Source: Rhizobium sp. TH2
Lineage (GTDB): Bacteria > Pseudomonadota > Alphaproteobacteria > Rhizobiales > Rhizobiaceae
Assembly (NCBI RefSeq): GCF_024707525.1
Contig: NZ_CP062231.1
Location: forward strand, 5,679,501 to 5,743,500
Direction of reading: 5' to 3'
DNA: 64,000 nucleotides
Shown: positions 59,326-64,000 of the stretch, piece after piece
Numbering within the stretch: position 1 is the first letter of the stretch
How the letters are laid out: each line of letters opens with the position of its first letter
Notes under the pieces: model-generated
The model's database searches: none
Told to the model about the DNA's origin: nothing
The model's input: only the letters and a program-made list of their open reading frames with translations
Program-made: the position numbers and the translations under genes

Positions 59326-60102
59326 ATGACGAGCGCGCGCACGAATGCCGAGGGAGGCATGGAAACGTCCTATGGTTTCCAGCGCGTCGGCGAGGGCGAG
59401 AAGCAGGAAAAGGTCAACGAGGTCTTCCACAAGGTCGCCAAGCGCTATGACATCATGAACGACCTGATGTCGGCGGGGCTGCACCGGATCTGGAAGAGCG
59501 CGATGATCGCCGCCCTCAATCCGCGCAAGGATGCCGGCTATCATCTGCTCGACGTGGCGGGCGGCACCGGCGATATCGCCTTCCGGGCGATCGAAGCCTC
59601 CAACCGCCTGGCCAGCGCCACCGTGCTCGACATCAATGGTTCGATGCTGGCGGTGGGCGCCGAGCGTGCCGAAAAGAACGGTCTGCGGAATAATCTGACC
59701 TTCGTCGAGGCCAATGCCGAGGAACTTCCGTTCGAGACGGGCACATTCGACGCCTATACGATCGCCTTCGGCATCCGCAATGTGCCGCGCATCGATGTTG
59801 CCCTCACCGAAGCCTACCGTGTGCTGAAGCGCGGCGGCCGTTTGCTGGTGCTGGAATTCTCGGATGTCGATCTGCCGCTGCTCGACCGCGTCTATGATGC
59901 ATGGTCCTTCAATGCGATCCCAAGGATCGGCAAGGTCGTGACCGGCGAAGCAGAACCGTATCAGTATTTGGTGGAATCGATCCGCAAGTTCCCGAACCAG
60001 CGGAATTTCGCCGAGATGATCCGGCGCGCTGGTTTCTCCCGCGTGACCTTCACCAATTATACCGGCGGCATCGCCGCGCTGCACTCGGGTTGGAAAATCT
60101 GA
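59326..60102 (+). CDS. ubiE: Demethylmenaquinone/ubiquinone C-methyltransferase
   Basis: A 258-residue enzyme. The SAM motif [15 protein letters not shown] and the UbiE signature in the N-terminal region ([20 protein letters not shown]) and [20 protein letters not shown] are present. It methylates the ring of ubiquinone precursors. The ATG at 59326 follows GGTGGAG; the frame is open further upstream without meaning. The ubiB gene starts 3 bases after its stop, the standard rhizobial order. The 291-base gap upstream, shared with the divergent exported-protein gene, contains no other gene. Confidence 0.95.
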   Translation: MTSARTNAEGGMETSYGFQRVGEGEKQEKVNEVFHKVAKRYDIMNDLMSAGLHRIWKSAMIAALNPRKDAGYHLLDVAGGTGDIAFRAIEASNRLASATVLDINGSMLAVGAERAEKNGLRNNLTFVEANAEELPFETGTFDAYTIAFGIRNVPRIDVALTEAYRVLKRGGRLLVLEFSDVDLPLLDRVYDAWSFNAIPRIGKVVTGEAEPYQYLVESIRKFPNQRNFAEMIRRAGFSRVTFTNYTGGIAALHSGWKI

Positions 60103-60104
60103 CC

Positions 60105-61685
60105 TTGAGTACGATTGGAGCCTATTTTCGCCTGATGAAGCTTGGCTGGGTGCTGGCGCGCGAAGGCGTCGTGTCCGCGCTGCCTTCCGAAAACCTGCCG
60201 CCCATTGCCCGGTTCGGCCAGTCGCTCGCGGGCCTCGTCGCCCGCCGCCGTGCGAAGTCTGCCGCACAGTCCGACAATCTGGCGCGCGCGGTCGAACGGC
60301 TCGGGCCGTCCTATGTCAAGATCGGCCAGTTCCTGGCAACGCGCCCCGATGTGGTCGGCAATGCGTTTGCCGCCGATCTCGCGCAGCTGCAGGACCGGAT
60401 GCAAACCTTTCCCCGGGCACAGGCCGTCGCCCAGATCGAGGTCTCGCTCGGCAGGCCGATCGGCCAGCTCTACGCCCATTTCGGCGAGCCTATCGCCGCG
60501 GCCTCGATCGCCCAGGTGCATCCCGCCGATATCGTCAAGGACGGTGTGACCACAAGGGTTGCGGTGAAGGTGATCCGGCCGGGCGTGCGGGAACGCTTCG
60601 CCAAAGACCTCGAAACCAATTACGTAGTGGCTCGTTTCCAGGAGCGGTTCTATCCGCCGGCGCGGCGTCTCAGGCCGGTGGAGGTCACCAGGACGCTCGA
60701 ACAGACCACCAAGGTGGAGATGGACCTGAGGCTCGAGGCGGCGGCGCTTTCCGAGCTCGCACAGAACTCCAAGGACGATCCCGGCTTCCGCGTGCCGCAC
60801 GTCGATTGGGAGCGCACCGGCCGCGACGTCGTCACCATGGAATGGATCGACGGCATCAAGATGTCGGATGTGGCGGGTCTTCGCGCCGCGGGCTTCGATC
60901 TCGACAAGCTTGCCGAAACGCTGATGCAATCCTTCCTCAGGCATACGCTGCGCGACGGCTTCTTCCATGCCGACATGCACCAGGGCAACCTGTTCGTCGA
61001 TCCCGACGGCATCATCGTCGCGGTCGACATGGGCATTGTCGGTCGGCTCGGCAAAAAGGAACGCCGCTTTCTCGCCGAGATTCTCTTTGGCTTCATCACC
61101 GGCGATTACCGCCGGGTCGCCGATGTTCATTTCGAGGCCGGCTATGTGCCGAGCCATCACGATCATGCCTCGTTCGCCCAGGCCATCCGCGCGATCGGCG
61201 AGCCGATCCACGGACAGCCGGCCGACACGATTTCGATGGCGAAGCTGCTCACGCTGCTCTTTGAAGTCACCGAGCTTTTCGACATGGAGACGCGGCCCGA
61301 ACTGATCATGCTGCAAAAGACCATGGTCGTGGTCGAGGGCGTCGCGCGATCGCTCAATCCGCGCTTCAACATGTGGAAGGCGTCCGAGCCGGTGGTCGGC
61401 AAATGGATCCGGGACAATCTCGGACCCAAGCGCCTTGCCGTGGACCTCAGGGATGGGCTGAAGGCAGCGCTCAGGCTGGCGGAAGCAGCACCTCTGATCG
61501 CCGAGAAGGCCGAGAAGCTGGCGCAGAATATCACCGATATGAGCGAGAATGGGTTGCGGTTCGACGCGGCGACGGCTGAGGCGATCGGCAAATCAGAGGC
61601 GCGGCATTCCAGATCTGGACGCATTGCCCTCTGGATCATTGCCGCAGCCTTGGTTTATATCGCCTGGAAACTGTCACACTTCTGA
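60105..61685 (+). CDS. ubiB: Ubiquinone biosynthesis kinase-like protein UbiB
   Basis: A 526-residue protein kinase-like enzyme starting with TTG at 60105; an ATG at 60135 is alternative. The KxGQ motif is in YVKIGQFLATRPD, the Ala-rich loop in AAASIAQVHPADIVKDG, and the catalytic region reads GFFHADMHQGNLFVDPDG with DMGIVGRLG. Two helices at the C-terminal end (ALWIIAAALVYIAWKLS) anchor it in the membrane. It supports ubiquinone synthesis as an ATPase. It follows ubiE closely and both are probably co-expressed. Confidence 0.94.
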   Translation: MSTIGAYFRLMKLGWVLAREGVVSALPSENLPPIARFGQSLAGLVARRRAKSAAQSDNLARAVERLGPSYVKIGQFLATRPDVVGNAFAADLAQLQDRMQTFPRAQAVAQIEVSLGRPIGQLYAHFGEPIAAASIAQVHPADIVKDGVTTRVAVKVIRPGVRERFAKDLETNYVVARFQERFYPPARRLRPVEVTRTLEQTTKVEMDLRLEAAALSELAQNSKDDPGFRVPHVDWERTGRDVVTMEWIDGIKMSDVAGLRAAGFDLDKLAETLMQSFLRHTLRDGFFHADMHQGNLFVDPDGIIVAVDMGIVGRLGKKERRFLAEILFGFITGDYRRVADVHFEAGYVPSHHDHASFAQAIRAIGEPIHGQPADTISMAKLLTLLFEVTELFDMETRPELIMLQKTMVVVEGVARSLNPRFNMWKASEPVVGKWIRDNLGPKRLAVDLRDGLKAALRLAEAAPLIAEKAEKLAQNITDMSENGLRFDAATAEAIGKSEARHSRSGRIALWIIAAALVYIAWKLSHF

Positions 61686-61742
61686 CCGGCGGGGCACCTT
61701 GTCCGGATCAAAAATGACGACGCATTCCGAGGGGAAACGAAC

Positions 61743-62126
61743 ATGTCCAGCATCGCCATGCTTATCGGCCGCATCCTGCTGTCGGTGATCTTCATCCAGG
61801 CTGCGATTTCCAAGCTCATGGATATCTCCGGCACGATCGCCTATTTCCAGGGGCTCGGCCTGCTGCTGCCATCGGTGACGATCTGGCTGGTCATTCTTGT
61901 GGAACTCGTGGGCGGGCTGATGATCCTGACGGGCCTTTACACCCGTATCGCCGCGACCATCCTCGCGCTCTTCTGCATCGCGACTGCTTTCATCGGACAC
62001 TCGGACTGGTCCAATATCGCCGATTTCCAGGCATTCATGAAGGACATCGCAATCGCAGGCGGCTTGTTCTATGTCGCAGCCGCCGGTGCCGGCATCATCT
62101 CGCTCGATACGCGGCGCGGGGTCTAG
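61743..62126 (+). CDS. DoxX family membrane protein
   Basis: A 127-residue, four-helix membrane protein. The DoxX pattern is seen in GRILLSVIFIQAAISKLMDI at the start, then VELVGGLMILTGLYTRIAAT and a final YVAAAGAGIISLD. Such proteins are electron-transfer or disulfide-related membrane subunits in some cases. It follows ubiB by 57 bases and converges with pcaQ. No partner gene is evident. Confidence 0.9.
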   Translation: MSSIAMLIGRILLSVIFIQAAISKLMDISGTIAYFQGLGLLLPSVTIWLVILVELVGGLMILTGLYTRIAATILALFCIATAFIGHSDWSNIADFQAFMKDIAIAGGLFYVAAAGAGIISLDTRRGV

Positions 62127-62134
62127 GATTCCAC

Positions 62135-63058
62135 CTAAATTCCTCGTCCGGATTGCTTCACGCGATCGCGGATCGTGTTCATCATGATCGATAGCGACAG
62201 GTTGGGTGCTTCATTGGCGCGCGTGGTCAGGCCCACGGCGCCGCGGGTTTCCGACATATCGACCTCCAGCCTCGCCATCCGCCCCGCCTCGATCTCCGAA
62301 GCGACGACACCGCCCGAGATCAGCCAGATCGCGTCATAGCGCTGGACATAGGCCCGGCCGAAACTGTCGGATACCGTCTCGACGACATTGGTGAGTTCGG
62401 CGATGCCGTTGGTCACCAGGAAGCGATCGACAAAGGGCCTGATCACCGAACCCTGCGTTGGCATCAGCACGGTGTAGTTTGCGATCTCGCCGAGCGAGAA
62501 ATTTCTTCGGGAGAGCAGCGGATGACTGCTGCGGACTGCAAAAATCACCTCTTCCGTATAAAGCGGCTCGAAATGCAGGCCGGTCATGCGCTCCGGCGCG
62601 GACAGGCGCCCGACCACGAGATCGAGATCGCCGACCCTCAGTGCATCAAGCAGCCAGCGGTTCTCGCCGGTGACGATCGTGGCGAGGCTTCCGGTGCCAG
62701 CTTTCAGGAATTCCGCCACCGCTTCCGGCATGAGGCTGACAGACGCGGTCGGCAGCGCGCCGATCCGCAACGGCGGGCCTAGCGAATGCTTTGCCTGCAC
62801 GATCGAATCCACGCCGCGCTGCACAGCGGCGATGCTTTCGCCCGCATGCTTGAGAAACACTTCGCCGAAATGACTGATCCTGATGCCACGCCCTTCCTTT
62901 TCGAAGAGATCGACGCCAAGATAGTCCTCGAGTTCGCGGATGGTTCGGGTCACGGCCGGTTGGGTGACGGAGAGCACATCAGCGGCCTTGCCCACACTCT
63001 TCTGGCGGGCCACTTCGATGAATGTCTGAAGATGGCGGAACTTGATTCTGCTATCCAT
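62135..63058 (-). CDS. pcaQ: LysR-family activator of the pca genes
   Basis: A 307-residue LysR regulator. The winged helix is residues 5-60 (FRHLQTFIEVARQKSVGKAA, LSVTQPAVTRTIRELEDYLG). The effector domain has motifs (LRIGALPTASVSLMPEAVAE, DLDLVVGRLSAPERM) that match PcaQ of rhizobia, which activates pcaDCHGB when beta-carboxy-cis,cis-muconate or gamma-carboxymuconolactone is present. It is divergent from pcaD with 94 bases between the starts, as in other rhizobia. Symbol from context and similarity. Confidence 0.9.
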   Translation of the reverse strand: MDSRIKFRHLQTFIEVARQKSVGKAADVLSVTQPAVTRTIRELEDYLGVDLFEKEGRGIRISHFGEVFLKHAGESIAAVQRGVDSIVQAKHSLGPPLRIGALPTASVSLMPEAVAEFLKAGTGSLATIVTGENRWLLDALRVGDLDLVVGRLSAPERMTGLHFEPLYTEEVIFAVRSSHPLLSRRNFSLGEIANYTVLMPTQGSVIRPFVDRFLVTNGIAELTNVVETVSDSFGRAYVQRYDAIWLISGGVVASEIEAGRMARLEVDMSETRGAVGLTTRANEAPNLSLSIMMNTIRDRVKQSGRGI

Positions 63059-63080
63059 GATTCATTCCAGGATTGTTATG

Positions 63081-63110
63081 GTTTGGGTTGAAAATATCAT
63101 TATACCAAAC
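63081..63110. promoter_or_regulatory. Inverted repeat in the pcaQ-pcaD gap
   Basis: GTTTGG (63081-63086) and CCAAAC (63105-63110) form an inverted repeat spaced by 18 bases in the 94-base divergent gap. LysR sites are commonly found here. The match to the published PcaQ core ATAACC-N4-GGTTAA is weak, so the exact binding site is not fixed. Confidence 0.4.
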
Positions 63111-63152
63111 AATATTCACTGAGTAATTCTGTTCCACATAAGGGAGGCCAGG

Positions 63153-63938
63153 ATGGCATTCGCCAATATCAACGGCACGGTACTGCACCACGAATATCTG
63201 ACCGAGGACGAGAACGCGCCGGTCCTCATCCTGATCAATTCGCTCGGCACCGATTTCCGCATCTGGCTGCCCCTGCTTGATGAACTCAACTCGGAATGGT
63301 CGATCCTTCTCTACGACAAGCGCGGCCATGGCTTGTCCGAAGTCGGCAAGCTTCCCTATTCGATCGAAGACCATGCCGACGACCTGATCGGGCTGTGCCG
63401 CCATCTCGGCATCAGGAAAGCGACCATCTATGGCCTTTCGGTCGGTGGGCTGATCGCGCAGAGCGTCTATCTCAAGAAGCCGGAACTGGTGAAGAAGATC
63501 ATCCTCTCCAACACATCCCATAAGATCGGAACGGCGGAGATGTGGGCGGGCCGTATCGCTGATGTCGAGGAACATGGCATCGAATCACTCGCCGACAGCG
63601 TGATGGAACGCTGGTTCACCAAGGACTTTCATCAGCGCCGCAGAACCGACCTCACCGGCTATCGCAACATGCTGGTCCGGCAGGATCGCGCCGGCTATGC
63701 CGCGACCTGCGGCGCGATCCGCGACGCCGATTTCACCGCTTCGGTATCACAGATCAAGGTGCCGGTGCTCTGCATCGTCGGCGACCAGGACGGCTCGACG
63801 CCGCCCGACGTGGTGCGCGCGACGGCAGGCATGATCCCCAATGCCCGCTTCGAGATTATCGAGGGCTGCGGCCATATTCCCTGCGTCGAGCAACCTGCGG
63901 CACTTGCCGACATACTTGATGATTTCATCAACGCTTGA
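63153..63938 (+). CDS. pcaD: 3-oxoadipate enol-lactonase
   Basis: A 261-residue alpha/beta-hydrolase. The nucleophile elbow is YGLSVGGL (Ser96), the acid is in GDQDGSTP (Asp213) and the base in GCGHIPC (His241). The N-terminal part (VLILINSLGTDFRIW) holds the oxyanion loop. It opens 3-oxoadipate enol-lactone, the penultimate step before 3-oxoadipate activation in the protocatechuate branch. The start follows AAGGGAGG. pcaC begins 11 bases downstream. Confidence 0.93.
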   Translation: MAFANINGTVLHHEYLTEDENAPVLILINSLGTDFRIWLPLLDELNSEWSILLYDKRGHGLSEVGKLPYSIEDHADDLIGLCRHLGIRKATIYGLSVGGLIAQSVYLKKPELVKKIILSNTSHKIGTAEMWAGRIADVEEHGIESLADSVMERWFTKDFHQRRRTDLTGYRNMLVRQDRAGYAATCGAIRDADFTASVSQIKVPVLCIVGDQDGSTPPDVVRATAGMIPNARFEIIEGCGHIPCVEQPAALADILDDFINA

Positions 63939-63949
63939 AAGTGACCGCC

Positions 63950-64000
63950 ATGCCGACCCACACCGCATCCGATCGCTATATCCAGGGCATGGCAACCCGC
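63950..64000 (+). CDS. pcaC: 4-carboxymuconolactone decarboxylase, first 17 codons
   Basis: The visible start MPTHTASDRYIQGMATR carries the RYxxGMxxR segment with which PcaC proteins begin. The gene is cut by the window end. Its place 11 bases after pcaD is the standard rhizobial pca order. The enzyme decarboxylates gamma-carboxymuconolactone to 3-oxoadipate enol-lactone, the substrate of PcaD. Confidence 0.8.
   Translation, partial: MPTHTASDRYIQGMATR

Noticed and set aside
1..64000. CRISPR array, rRNA operon, integrase, transposase or plasmid-type origin
   Set aside because: I looked for regularly spaced direct repeats, conserved rRNA segments and integrase or transposase motifs and saw none.

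Overview
The window looks like chromosomal DNA of a high-GC alphaproteobacterium of the Hyphomicrobiales (Rhizobiales), most likely Rhizobiaceae or Phyllobacteriaceae. The grounds are the ubiE-ubiB pair, the pcaQ/pcaDC protocatechuate arrangement, the many TetR regulators, a general-stress (EcfG-type) promoter, and palindromic intergenic elements of the kind rhizobial genomes carry. Genus is not decidable by eye.

Region 1 (0.3-9.6 kb) ends in a quinate/shikimate catabolic locus. An NAD-type quinate/shikimate dehydrogenase, a TetR regulator and a two-domain 3-dehydroshikimate dehydratase (QuiC) run leftward. A DctPQM TRAP transporter and a type II dehydroquinase run rightward. Two copies of one operator, each inside a TTGACA promoter, tie the two arms together. 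The product would be protocatechuate. The last 2 kb of the window (62.1-64 kb) hold pcaQ and pcaD plus the first codons of pcaC, which degrade protocatechuate.

Region 2 (9.6-33 kb) is almost all cell-envelope genes. After a 275-base inverted-repeat element come a DUF2721 protein, a membrane-anchored winged-helix/TPR protein, then DUF2092, DUF1254, two predicted outer-membrane barrels, and a tightly overlapping string: DUF3604 (PHP-like), an unannotated 46-residue membrane peptide, a PpiC-type isomerase, HupE/UreJ, MscS, an orphan betaine-type binding protein, an L,D-transpeptidase, a lipoprotein and a serine hydrolase. I consider the DUF3604-peptide-PpiC-HupE-MscS string the best candidate for an undescribed system. 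Small secreted proteins, an OmpA-like protein, MarC and an HlyD/DUF2955 efflux pair follow.

Region 3 (33-38 kb) is an accessory patch with a different base composition, ending at a tRNA-Ala(CGC) gene. It holds a double-domain sulfotransferase, a methyltransferase, an unknown membrane protein and fragments of phage lysis-type genes.

Region 4 (38-64 kb) is mostly housekeeping and small conserved genes: phosphohexomutase, an adenylate cyclase, a small secreted protein with a phospholipase A2 motif, an enolase-superfamily protein, ung, lepA, an MFS pump with its TetR regulator, an O-antigen-ligase operon, ubiE-ubiB and the pca genes. Between ung and lepA lie a 175-base palindromic element and a 340-base string of hairpins without coding signal.
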